Origin: Mycobacterium sp. OAS707
Lineage (GTDB): Bacteria; Actinomycetota; Actinomycetes; Mycobacteriales; Mycobacteriaceae
Direction: 5' to 3'
NCBI RefSeq assembly: GCF_014873705.1
Contig: NZ_JADBDS010000005.1
Location: forward strand, 62,001-126,000
DNA length: 64,000 bases
The notes under the pieces are model-generated. The model was not told the DNA's origin. It saw only the letters and a program-made list of their open reading frames with translations, and ran no database searches. Shown in pieces: positions 34,543 to 43,142 of the stretch; position 1 is the stretch's first letter; every line of letters begins with the position of its first letter. The position numbers and the translations under genes are program-made.

Positions 34543-35094
34543 CTATCTCCACTCTTGAGTCGGTGGCGCCATCGCGGCGCCGGGCAGGCCGTCGTAGAAG
34601 CCCGCGCCTGAACATGTGGTCAGCTCCATTTGCATGCCCCACGGTGTTTGGAAGTAAAACCAGCGCTGTCCGGCCACGGGCGCCCCTGCGTCGACCCCGT
34701 TCGGACCTTGCTGCACGGTGACACCGGGGATGGAGCGGATGTAGTCATAGCCGGCGTCGATGTCGTCGACGTAGAACGCCAGGTGGTGGCCGCCGACGTC
34801 GCTGTTGCGCGGCGGCGTCGATTGTTGTTGGGGTGCAACGTATTGGAACAGCTCTATGTTGTGGTGCTGGCCCAGTCGGATCATCGCAAGAGAGCACCGG
34901 GCCGCGGGGTCCACGTTCAGGCGTTCGCGCATGCCTTCACCATCCCGATCTTCGAATGGCCCGTCAGTGAAGATGAGTTCGGCACCGAAATGCTCGACGA
35001 AGAAATCCACCGCCTCGACGAGATCGGGCACAGTGAACGCCACGTGGTCGACGGCGCGCATCGTCGGCACCCTGGGGCGAGGTGCGTTGACCAT
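34543..35094 (-). CDS. VOC family (glyoxalase/dioxygenase-fold) protein
   Basis: A 183-residue vicinal-oxygen-chelate protein. Metal-ligand-type positions are in MRAVDHVAFTVPDL, HHNIELFQYV, GGHHLAFYVDDIDAGYDY and WGMQMELTT. The ATG at 35094 is preferred because AAGGAG lies 6 bases before it; two ATGs just upstream overlap or precede that site. It has 116 bp before it and 6 bp after it in the operon. It could be an isomerase, lyase or dioxygenase; substrate unknown. Confidence 0.85.
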   Translation of the reverse strand: MVNAPRPRVPTMRAVDHVAFTVPDLVEAVDFFVEHFGAELIFTDGPFEDRDGEGMRERLNVDPAARCSLAMIRLGQHHNIELFQYVAPQQQSTPPRNSDVGGHHLAFYVDDIDAGYDYIRSIPGVTVQQGPNGVDAGAPVAGQRWFYFQTPWGMQMELTTCSGAGFYDGLPGAAMAPPTQEWR

Positions 35095-35210
35095 CAACAT
35101 CTCCTTCAACATCTGTTCGCCGCCGGTGTCGCTGGAAAACGCCGCGCCCGCGGGTCATGGGGCCAGGGGTGGCGCTGGCGGGCCGTCGACTAAACGCATC
35201 GCCCGCCGGG

Positions 35211-36548
35211 CTACGACACCGTAGCCCCCTGCGTGGCGCCAAACTCGTGGTCCGACCACCGCAGAGCATTTCCGCCGTACTTGGCAGCACGCACATCAGC
35301 CGAGCGGGCGTGCCCCTCGAAATTCTCGAGCCGGGAGGCTCGACCGCAGATGCGACCCAGCTCAGCACTGGATTCGGGGTTGTCGATCTCCTGATAGGTG
35401 ACCGTCTTGAGGAACTTGCCAACCCACAGCCCACCGGTGTAGCGCGCTGCACCCAGAGTGGGCAGAACGTGATTTGTTCCAATCGCCTTGTCTCCGAAGG
35501 GAACACACGTCTTCTCGCCCAGGAACAAGGCACCGTAATCATGCATTTCGGTAAGCGCGCGGCGCGGCTCGGCGGTCAGAATCTGCACATGTTCGCTCGC
35601 GTAGCGGTCTGCCAGGGTGAAGGCCTGCTCCACGGAGTCGACCAGATGCACTTCGCCGTACTTCTGCCACGACATAGACGCAACATCGGCTGTGGGCAAG
35701 TTTTCCAATTGGCGTGCCACCTCCGCCATGGTTTCGCGCCCGACCTGCTCGGAGGTGGTGATCAAGACGCATGGTGAATCGGGTCCGTGCTCGGCCTGGC
35801 TCAGCAGATCCGCGGCGACGACGAAAGGATCTGCCGTCTCATCGGCGACAATGAGCACCTCGGTCGGACCGGCGAACAGATCGATGCCCACCTCGCCGAA
35901 CAGTTGGCGCTTGGCCTCAGCGACGTACGCATTGCCCGGCCCGGTGAGCAGGTTGACCGGGGCTATCGACTCGGTGCCAAGTGCCAGCGCGCCGATCGCC
36001 TGCACCCCCCCGAGCACATAGATTTCATCGGCGCCGGCCAAGTGCATCGCCGCGACGCTGATCGGAGGGACGCCGCCGCCATTGGGGGGTGTGGTGGCCG
36101 CAACCCGCTCGACCCCAGCGACTTTCGCCGTTACCACCGTCATGTGTGCGGACGCCGTCAACGGGTAGCGTCCGCCCGGCACGTAGGCGCCCGAAGCGGA
36201 CACGGGCACATGCTTATGGCCCAGCCGCACGCCAGGAAGTGTTTCGATCTCGACGTCATGCATCGAATCACGTTGCGCCTGAGCGAAGTTACGCACCTGC
36301 TCCTGTACGAACCGCAGATCCTCGATCACCGTGTCCGGTAGCTCGGCGACGATCTTGGCGGCCTCCGACTCGCTGAGGCGGAAAGACGCCGGTGCCCAAC
36401 GATCGAACTGATGCGAATACTTGCGCACCGCATCATCACCGTTGGTACGAATGTCTTCAAGTACCCTCGCGACCGTCTCCACGACCTGTGGGTTGCTCTT
36501 GTGGGGCGTTCCGCCCTCAGCGGTCGGCGCCTTGAGTGTCTTCGACAC
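35211..36548 (-). CDS. Histidinol dehydrogenase family protein (HisD-like)
   Basis: A 445-residue NAD- and zinc-dependent dehydrogenase of the HisD family. Seen: GAYVPGGRYPLTASAHMTVV, GPGNAYVAEAKRQLFGEVGI, SQAEHGPDSPCVL and the C-terminal LPTLGAARYTGGLWVGKF. GTG at 36548 follows AAGGAG at 8-9 bases; this overlaps the end of the upstream EamA gene by 32 bp. It sits in a catabolic operon rather than a his operon, so oxidation of another alcohol (as by the sulfopropanediol dehydrogenase HpsN of this family) is more likely than histidine synthesis. Confidence 0.88.
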   Translation of the reverse strand: MSKTLKAPTAEGGTPHKSNPQVVETVARVLEDIRTNGDDAVRKYSHQFDRWAPASFRLSESEAAKIVAELPDTVIEDLRFVQEQVRNFAQAQRDSMHDVEIETLPGVRLGHKHVPVSASGAYVPGGRYPLTASAHMTVVTAKVAGVERVAATTPPNGGGVPPISVAAMHLAGADEIYVLGGVQAIGALALGTESIAPVNLLTGPGNAYVAEAKRQLFGEVGIDLFAGPTEVLIVADETADPFVVAADLLSQAEHGPDSPCVLITTSEQVGRETMAEVARQLENLPTADVASMSWQKYGEVHLVDSVEQAFTLADRYASEHVQILTAEPRRALTEMHDYGALFLGEKTCVPFGDKAIGTNHVLPTLGAARYTGGLWVGKFLKTVTYQEIDNPESSAELGRICGRASRLENFEGHARSADVRAAKYGGNALRWSDHEFGATQGATVS

Positions 36549-37608
36549 TGTCTGTATCTCCTTGCGCTTGCCCTGCGGGCTCTCGAACGTCGGCGGTTTC
36601 AATCGATTCCGACGTATCTCCAGTCTCAGCCCCGAGCGGCGACGACGGCAGACCCATCATGTGCAACAGATGGCCTTGGCGATGCACACCTAGGCCGGCA
36701 CCGGGGTCAATTTGATCGGCGCTCGGACGGTCGCGGCGCCAGGACGGTTGAGTGACCGCACCAACGCTGGCGATGGTGACCAGTGCGATCGCAGCGTAGT
36801 GCACGGCGCCCAGCTGCTGTCCGAGCACCAGCCATCCGATCACAGCGGCGAGCATCGGCGACAGGCTGGCCAGGATAGCGAAAGTCGCTGGCGGCAAGCG
36901 CCGTAGCGAAAGCTGCTCCAGTGAGTGTGGGATCACCGAGCTCATCAGCGCGACGGCCACCAGGGTGCCCAGCACGGGCCAGCTTCGCGCGGCGCCGAAC
37001 GTGCCGCTAAGAGCTGCAAACGGTGTGGTGGCGACGGCGCCGATCAGGGTGGCGAGCGCCAACGCATCGACCTTTGGGAACAGCTCCGTCGCGCGCGCCG
37101 ACGACACGATATAGCCGGCCCAGCCGACAGCAGCGCCTGCGGCGAACAGATAGCCCACGGCATCGAAACGACCGACCTCGCCCCCGGCCATGCCCAGCAT
37201 CGCGACGCCGATGAATGCCAGTAGCGCCCACAACCACATCACCCGCCGGTGGCTTCCTGAAACCGATAGGAGCAGCGGCCCACAAACTTCAATGGTTACC
37301 GCAATGCCCAGTGGTATGCGCCCGGAGGCGTTGTAGAACAGAAGACTCATCGCCGTCAATGCAGACGCCAATGCCACGACGGCGGCCCAATGCCGCGCGG
37401 TCAGTCCCCGTACGCTTGGCCGCACAACCAGACACAGCGTGAAGCTGGCCACAAGAAACCTGATCGCCACGATGCCGAGCGCGCCCAAGGCCGGAAAGAC
37501 GGTGACGGCCAACGCGGCCGCCAGCTGTTGCATGACAGCGGCTACGACAACGAGAAGCGCTGCAGGACCAGCTTTTTCGGACTTGTCGCGGGATAACGTG
37601 ACGGTCAC
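36517..37608 (-). CDS. EamA/DMT family transporter, RhtA-like
   Basis: A 363-residue membrane protein of the drug/metabolite transporter superfamily with about ten helices in two EamA repeats (AALLVVVAAVMQQLAAALAV ... FAILASLSPMLAAVIGWLVL). The RhtA subgroup exports threonine/homoserine and similar. The last 60 residues are a hydrophilic Asp/Gly-rich tail not usual for the family. It starts 4 bp inside the upstream flavoenzyme gene and ends inside the HisD-like gene, so translation is coupled. Confidence 0.88.
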   Translation of the reverse strand: MTVTLSRDKSEKAGPAALLVVVAAVMQQLAAALAVTVFPALGALGIVAIRFLVASFTLCLVVRPSVRGLTARHWAAVVALASALTAMSLLFYNASGRIPLGIAVTIEVCGPLLLSVSGSHRRVMWLWALLAFIGVAMLGMAGGEVGRFDAVGYLFAAGAAVGWAGYIVSSARATELFPKVDALALATLIGAVATTPFAALSGTFGAARSWPVLGTLVAVALMSSVIPHSLEQLSLRRLPPATFAILASLSPMLAAVIGWLVLGQQLGAVHYAAIALVTIASVGAVTQPSWRRDRPSADQIDPGAGLGVHRQGHLLHMMGLPSSPLGAETGDTSESIETADVREPAGQAQGDTDSVEDTQGADR

Positions 37609-39620
37609 ACGGCTGCCGCCGCAGCAATCCGGCGCGCGGCACGTTCGCCTTCGTGTACCGCCTCCATCATCGTCCGGCTGGCAACGGCGTCACCGACGCG
37701 CTCGACCGGCACACCCCTGTTCTTCAACGCGAAATACAGTTCGGTGACGGGACGGTGCCATCCGGCCAAGACCACGGTGTCGACCCCGGTAAGGGTGCCT
37801 GGGCGACCTTTCTCGCTGATGTGGACGACGGCACCGTCGACTGCCGTCAATGTGGTGAATGGATGAGTTGTCATGCCGGACTGATGGATTCGTGGCACGG
37901 CAAGGTTTGCGCTGAACGGGCCCAGCTTGGCACCGACGTACGGCAGCGGGGTGAGGTAGTCGACCTCGTGACCCTCGCCCTGAAGCTGCAAGGCAAGGCC
38001 GATGCCCTTCCAGCCGCCCTCACCATCGTCGACGATTACCACGTGCTTGCCCACCGCGGCGTACTCGTCAAGGACATCCCACACTGACAACACATGGTGT
38101 TGATCAAGGCCGGGGGTGAACGCAATGCCCTGAGCGAGGTTTCCGACGATATCCGGCCCCGGCGCGGACCCCGTGGCCACGATGATGTGGTCAGGGTTCA
38201 ACTCCAGCACCTCGTCGGCGGTCGGTGCCCACCCCAGCCGCACATCGACGCCGTACTTCTGGATCATCACGTCGAGATGGTCGACGACGCCGGCGATCTC
38301 GCCGCGGCCCGCGATCTTGGCCGCGATGCGCAATTGACCGCCGGTACGGACGCGACGTTCGATCAGAATCACCTCGTGACCCTGCCGCGCAGCGACCTCT
38401 GCGGCTTTCATGCCGGCCGGTCCGGCGCCGATCACCACGACGCGACGGCGGAACGTCGCCTGCACCAACGTGCCAATGCCGAGTTCTTGTTCGTATCCCG
38501 CGGCCGGGTTGTGCACACACGACGAGTGCGTGACATCGAAGAGGCGGTCGATGCATCCCTGATTACATCCGATACAGCGGCGAATCTCCTGCAGCCGCCC
38601 CTCTTTCGTCTTGTTGACGGTTTCCGGGTCGGCGATCTGTTGGCGGGTCATGGCGACAAGGTCGGCATGACCACGCGCGAGAACGTCGGCGGCGTCTAAC
38701 GGGTCATTGATCCGACCGACAGCGACCACGGGGACATCCACCACAGCTTTCACCGCTGCCGCCAGGTCCTCCCAGATTCGCTTGGGGTGCTGCATATCCG
38801 GCACGTTCTGATGGGCCTCGTTGTAGGTGGCGGCCTTGACGCAGATGTAATCGATCTTTCCGGTGGCGGCAATGGCCGCAGCGATCTGCTGAGCGTCGAC
38901 GACTTCGAGGCCCCCGGGGCTGAAGTCGTGACCCTGAAGGTTGATGCCGACGAGGAAGTCGGGACCCACCTCTGCGCGGACGGCGTCGATGACCCGCATC
39001 ACGATGCGCATCCGGTTCTCCAGTGAGCCGCCGTACTCGTCGCCGCGGTGGTTGGAGAACGGCGAGAGGAACGATGCCAAAAGGTATCCGCCGTAGCCCG
39101 AGTGGATTTCGACGCCGTCCATGCCGCCTTGTTTGGCGTGGCGCGCGCCAATCGCATGCGCCTCGACGATCTCGTCGATGTCCTCGATCTCCATCTCCTT
39201 GGGCATTTCGAGATTGAACGGGCACGGGGTGTTGGAAGGACCCCATAGTGCGCGCTCGGTAAACGTTGAATGCCCTTGACGCCCACCATGTCCCAGCTGC
39301 ATCACGATGCGCGCGCCGTGCTCGTGCACGGCATCGGTGATTTTGCGCAGGCCCGGAACTATCTCGGGTAGCCACGCGCGCGGTTCACCGGGTACGTCCT
39401 GCGAAGTCGGATGGATCTGGGGGAAGGCCATCCCGATCAAACCCACGCCACCCATCGCCCGCTCCCGGTAGTACGCCACATGCTGGTCGGTGGGCAGATA
39501 ACCCTTGGCCATCCCGGTGCCGTGGCCGGTCATCACCACCCGGTTGCGAATCTCGACGCTCCCCAAAGTGATGGGCTCGAACAGCGGTGAAAGCGTCGGA
39601 TCGCCACTTGTGGATGTCAC
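37605..39620 (-). CDS. OYE/FadH-type FMN-FeS-FAD oxidoreductase
   Basis: A 671-residue two-domain flavoenzyme of the 2,4-dienoyl-CoA reductase / trimethylamine dehydrogenase family. The N-terminal TIM barrel (LFEPITLGSVEIRNRVVMT, GYGGYLLASFLSPFSNHRGD) binds FMN, a Cys cluster CIGCNQGCIDRLF plus a later Cys holds 4Fe-4S, and the C-terminal part binds FAD/NAD(P) (VVVIGAGPAGMKAAEVAARQ). Members reduce enoyl-CoAs or oxidatively N-demethylate amines, and some are tied to mycofactocin. GTG at 39620 follows GGAGG. A weak hairpin (39656-39687) separates it from the GMC gene. Confidence 0.9.
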   Translation of the reverse strand: MTSTSGDPTLSPLFEPITLGSVEIRNRVVMTGHGTGMAKGYLPTDQHVAYYRERAMGGVGLIGMAFPQIHPTSQDVPGEPRAWLPEIVPGLRKITDAVHEHGARIVMQLGHGGRQGHSTFTERALWGPSNTPCPFNLEMPKEMEIEDIDEIVEAHAIGARHAKQGGMDGVEIHSGYGGYLLASFLSPFSNHRGDEYGGSLENRMRIVMRVIDAVRAEVGPDFLVGINLQGHDFSPGGLEVVDAQQIAAAIAATGKIDYICVKAATYNEAHQNVPDMQHPKRIWEDLAAAVKAVVDVPVVAVGRINDPLDAADVLARGHADLVAMTRQQIADPETVNKTKEGRLQEIRRCIGCNQGCIDRLFDVTHSSCVHNPAAGYEQELGIGTLVQATFRRRVVVIGAGPAGMKAAEVAARQGHEVILIERRVRTGGQLRIAAKIAGRGEIAGVVDHLDVMIQKYGVDVRLGWAPTADEVLELNPDHIIVATGSAPGPDIVGNLAQGIAFTPGLDQHHVLSVWDVLDEYAAVGKHVVIVDDGEGGWKGIGLALQLQGEGHEVDYLTPLPYVGAKLGPFSANLAVPRIHQSGMTTHPFTTLTAVDGAVVHISEKGRPGTLTGVDTVVLAGWHRPVTELYFALKNRGVPVERVGDAVASRTMMEAVHEGERAARRIAAAAAV

Positions 39621-39655
39621 GAGACTAGTCCTCCATCGGGTGAGATCGGTTGTGG

Positions 39656-39687
39656 CTCATCCGCATCGGCGAATGGCGTCGGATGAG
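39656..39687. promoter_or_regulatory. Hairpin in GMC-flavoenzyme gap
   Basis: Perfect 8-bp arms CTCATCCG (39656-39663) and CGGATGAG (39680-39687) with a 16-base loop in the 75-bp gap between two genes of the operon. Possibly an mRNA processing or differential-stability element. Confidence 0.35.
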
Positions 39688-39695
39688 GCGGTGGG

Positions 39696-41261
39696 TCAGG
39701 CGGTCAGTGCGCCAGATTGGCCCAGCCGCAGCGAGAGCGCGGCAACGGTTAGCGCGGGGTTGACCGCGGCAGAGGAAACGAAGACCGAACTGTCGGCGAT
39801 CCACAGGTTGTCCAGATCATGGGCGCGCAGGTTGGCATCGACCACACTCGTGGCCGGGTCGTCCCCCATCCGTGTGGTTCCGCACTGATGCGAGGTAGCT
39901 TCCATACCAAGGCTTCGGGTGAGCACCACCGGAAATCCGGCTTTTCTGACCACTTTCTTCATCCGGTTGATGAGCTCGTGGTGGGCTGCGAGGTTGGTTT
40001 CGCGCCGCGACAACGTGATCTGACCGCGCGAGTTCAGCGTGACCCGGTTTTCGGGCATTGGCAGATCTTCGGTTTGGATGAACAGATCCAGGGTGTATTT
40101 GGTGACTTCGTCAAGAATCGGCATCGGGACCCGCGGCTGACCCATCTTGGCTTGAGGTCCGCGTAATTTGCCCAGGCCTTGGACGTTGCCCAGCGGATAC
40201 TGAGTCGACGGGCCAGCGGTGTACCAGTCGTTGATACCGATGGTTTTCTGGTACACCGCTTCGTTTTTGCGGCGCGGGTCGATCGCCAAGAAGAACGTGG
40301 TCACGTGCGCCATATAGTTGCGGCCCACCTGATCGGAAGAATTCGCCAGTCCCTGCGGATGGTGAGGCGATGTCGACCGCAACAATAACGCGGCGGTGTT
40401 GACCGCTCCGCAGGCAACCACGAAACGCTTGGCGCGCACCTGAATTCGACGTCCCCGGTGGTCGATTTGCGCGGAGGTAACGAGACGCCCGCTCGCGTCG
40501 GTGTCCAGGCGCCTTACCGCCGCGTTGGTCAGCAGACGCACATTGCGGGACTTGGCCCGCAGCGCCGGTCGCACGGCGCCGACGTCGGCATCACCTTTTG
40601 CATCGACCATGCAGGCGAACGAATCGCAGGTGTAGCACAGCACGCAGGCGCCCCCTGGGCGGCGGTCGAGTGCCAGCGGCGAGGCGAACGGGTGCAGGCC
40701 CTGAGCTTTGGCGCTGTCAGCCAGCCGTGCCATCGCGCCCTCGTGCGCCACACCGGGGAATGGGTAGTCGGTGGAACGCCACGGATCGGTGGGGTCCTCC
40801 CCCTTGTTGCTGTGCACCCAGAACATCTGCTCGGCTTGGCCGTAGCAGGATTCCAAATCGGCGTAGGTGATGGGCCAGGCCCGCGAGACACCGTCGACGT
40901 GCTTGATCGCACCGAAGTCGCTCTCCCGGAAACGCGGCAGGGTGGCGCCGTAGAGCTTCGTCGAACCGCCCACGTAGTGGTAGTTGCCGGGGACGAACTC
41001 CTTGCCGGCTGCGGCGTCGTACCAAGCCGCGGAGTTCTTGTAGCGGCCACGGGTGTGTACCGCGTCGAAGGACCAGTTCTCCCGCTCGACCGGCAGGAAG
41101 TCACCCTGTTCGATGATCAGGACCTCGTGCCCGCAGTCACGCAGGGCGTACGCCAAACTGCCGCCGCCCATTCCGGATCCGATGATCGCGATGTCCGTGT
41201 CAAGAACGTCGGGCGGATCGGTGATGATCTGTGACTGCAATGCCGCTACCGCGGTCGACAT
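39696..41261 (-). CDS. GMC family FAD oxidoreductase
   Basis: A 521-residue glucose-methanol-choline oxidoreductase. The dinucleotide motif is IAIIGSGMGGGSLAYALRDC, substrate/FAD segments include GGSTKLYGATLPRF, and the C terminus holds the active-site His in SHQCGTTRMG and the second residue in SSAAVNPALTVAALSLRLG. A Cys-rich stretch CVLCYTCDSFACM occurs at about 215-230, as in gluconate-dehydrogenase-like members. ATG at 41261 gives the expected short N terminus. It is first in a seven-gene operon, behind a palindrome at 41355-41365. It probably oxidises an alcohol or sugar. Confidence 0.9.
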   Translation of the reverse strand: MSTAVAALQSQIITDPPDVLDTDIAIIGSGMGGGSLAYALRDCGHEVLIIEQGDFLPVERENWSFDAVHTRGRYKNSAAWYDAAAGKEFVPGNYHYVGGSTKLYGATLPRFRESDFGAIKHVDGVSRAWPITYADLESCYGQAEQMFWVHSNKGEDPTDPWRSTDYPFPGVAHEGAMARLADSAKAQGLHPFASPLALDRRPGGACVLCYTCDSFACMVDAKGDADVGAVRPALRAKSRNVRLLTNAAVRRLDTDASGRLVTSAQIDHRGRRIQVRAKRFVVACGAVNTAALLLRSTSPHHPQGLANSSDQVGRNYMAHVTTFFLAIDPRRKNEAVYQKTIGINDWYTAGPSTQYPLGNVQGLGKLRGPQAKMGQPRVPMPILDEVTKYTLDLFIQTEDLPMPENRVTLNSRGQITLSRRETNLAAHHELINRMKKVVRKAGFPVVLTRSLGMEATSHQCGTTRMGDDPATSVVDANLRAHDLDNLWIADSSVFVSSAAVNPALTVAALSLRLGQSGALTA

Positions 41262-41354
41262 GTGGCTAACTCCCCGGGGCCTAGAGGATTGTGGGCTGCC
41301 CGTGAGACGGGTGACACATTTCACGGTATAGAGACCTCGTACCGGGCGGCAGGC

Positions 41355-41365
41355 GCACAATGTGC
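41355..41365 (-). promoter_or_regulatory. Palindromic site upstream of GMC operon sharing motif with pucR promoter
   Basis: GCACAATGTGC is a perfect 11-bp palindrome about 95-105 bp upstream of the GMC start, in the gap after pucR. The overlapping 9-mer AATGTGCAG (41359-41367) recurs at 42999-43007 in the pucR/TPP-enzyme divergent region, where an inverted GCACATT copy follows. This suggests one regulator for both, perhaps the PucR protein. Confidence 0.5.
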
Positions 41366-41407
41366 AGTTCTGAAGCCAGGGCGTTCACAGTCGGTGCAAT
41401 CGCGTCC

Positions 41408-42973
41408 TCAGCCCCGGCTCTGGCGTTGCAGCAGATCGTGCCCACGGACCGCGAATATCAATGCCTGGCGCGTGTCCGGGTCGTCCAACGAGCGTCCGAG
41501 CAGGTTGCTGATGCGGTCCAGTCGGTAGTACAGGGTTCGACGCTGCACGAACAGCAGCTGGGCTGCCTGCGTTTTATTGCCGTCGCACGTGAGATAGGTG
41601 CGCAGCGTCGGCAGCAGCGGAGTGGCCGTGTCCGCGTCGTGTTTGAGCAGCGGCCCCAGCTCGTCCTCGATATAGCGGCTCAACTCTGGACCCCCCGCCA
41701 ACGACGCCAACAAGCGCAGCACCCCGAGGTCGTCGAACCGGTGCACCGCGTTGTCGGGGCGGGCGGCGGCCACCGACGCTGCGCTGCGGGCCTGCTCGAG
41801 CGCCGCCGGAAGTTGGTTGGCACTGACGGGCCGACTGAGACCGGCACGCACACCGAGCGCCTGCAGACGCTCGACGAGTTGCTTCTCCGAGTTCGCGCGT
41901 GGCAGACCCATGATGGCCAATGTGTGCTCACCCAGATCGGTGACCACTGCAGGGAAATGCAGTGCTCGGCAAAGGTCCTCGACTGCCTCGTCGCTAGTGT
42001 GCGATGCGGGCCCTTCCTTGCAGACGAACACCGCCACCAGCACGCGGTTGCGAAGGTCACGGCCGATACGCAGTGCCCGGGTGACGAAGTCCTCACCCGA
42101 AATATCGCCAAGGAGCAGCCGGCTGACCAATGAGTTCTGTCGTTGTGCCGACCTTGCGCCACTCTCCCTTGCGCCGAGCAACGCAATGGCGATGGCATCG
42201 GCCGCGCGGTCCAGCGCGTACCCCGCGGTGCCGACGACTGAATCGCCGCCGTGCAACACGTGCAGCCACCCCCATCGTTCGCCGCGCAGCACGACAGCTT
42301 TTCTCGTGCAGTGGTGCGCCTCGGTCGCGTTGCCGGTGTCGTTGGTTCCTGGATCGTGGTCGATGCGGGAGTGATGTTCCCACTGTCCGAGTGCTTCATC
42401 GCCCACTGGTGAGCTTCCCGAGTATGCGACCACCTGCCGCGACGCGTCCTCCAACACCACGGGATAGCCGACCTCAGCAGACAGCGCGTCGGTGAACTCG
42501 ACGTGGTCACGGCCCGACAGCAGCAACTTCATGAACGTGGCGTTGAGGCGCTCGTAGGCGCTGAGATCAAGCACCCGCTGATCAACGATCGACTCATGTA
42601 CCTGGGCGGAGACCTCAACGAACGGTAGCTCCCCGTCCAAGCCGACCAGAGGGAAATCGCGTTCGCGGGCCGCTGCGATCAGCGCCTGGGGCATCGCGTC
42701 GAATGCACGCCCACTCAGTTCGATGATCAGCACCGCGGCCTGCGCGTCGGCGATCTCGGTGAGGTACCGGCGCTGGCCCTCGGCGGTCGATCCGATGCCA
42801 AGCCCGGCGGTGAGCAGCATTTCCCCTCCGCTCAGGAACTGCGCGATATCCGGTATTTCGGTGGGATGAACCCACCGGATGGTCCGGCTTAGGTTGCTCT
42901 CGCCTGCATACACTTTCAGCGGAACACGGCTGAACACTTCCAGCTCGAGCGCCGCCCCGACTGTCATTGCCAT
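41408..42973 (-). CDS. PucR family transcriptional regulator
   Basis: A 521-residue activator-type regulator. The N-terminal PucR domain starts TVGAALELEVFSRVPLKVYA and includes WVHPTEIPDIAQFLSGGEML. A GGDEF-like linker is in the middle, and the C-terminal PucR helix-turn-helix ends GNKTQAAQLLFVQRRTLYYR. ATG at 42973 (or 42967) fits family starts; the 71 upstream codons in frame cross the divergent promoter. It is divergent from the TPP enzyme and upstream of the GMC operon. It likely controls both in response to a pathway compound. Confidence 0.9.
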   Translation of the reverse strand: MAMTVGAALELEVFSRVPLKVYAGESNLSRTIRWVHPTEIPDIAQFLSGGEMLLTAGLGIGSTAEGQRRYLTEIADAQAAVLIIELSGRAFDAMPQALIAAARERDFPLVGLDGELPFVEVSAQVHESIVDQRVLDLSAYERLNATFMKLLLSGRDHVEFTDALSAEVGYPVVLEDASRQVVAYSGSSPVGDEALGQWEHHSRIDHDPGTNDTGNATEAHHCTRKAVVLRGERWGWLHVLHGGDSVVGTAGYALDRAADAIAIALLGARESGARSAQRQNSLVSRLLLGDISGEDFVTRALRIGRDLRNRVLVAVFVCKEGPASHTSDEAVEDLCRALHFPAVVTDLGEHTLAIMGLPRANSEKQLVERLQALGVRAGLSRPVSANQLPAALEQARSAASVAAARPDNAVHRFDDLGVLRLLASLAGGPELSRYIEDELGPLLKHDADTATPLLPTLRTYLTCDGNKTQAAQLLFVQRRTLYYRLDRISNLLGRSLDDPDTRQALIFAVRGHDLLQRQSRG

Positions 42974-43142
42974 GGCCGTCCCGTTCGATCGGCGCCAGAA
43001 TGTGCAGGGGAATTCTGCTGCACTGCGCACATTGAGTCTATCGAGACATGGATCACTGTAGGCACACTTATCGACAAGGTCGCTGCCCGACCCGGTCGGC
43101 GTGACGTAACAGCCGAGCCCGTCACGACAGAGAGGACTCTTC
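42974..43142. promoter_or_regulatory. Divergent promoter region pucR / TPP enzyme with AATGTGC inverted repeat
   Basis: Contains AATGTGC (42999-43005) and its inverse GCACATT (43027-43033), spaced 21 bp, close to two helical turns apart, on the pucR side. The left half extends to AATGTGCAG, shared with the GMC promoter. The TPP-enzyme ATG at 43143 has a GAGAGGAC site. Confidence 0.45.
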
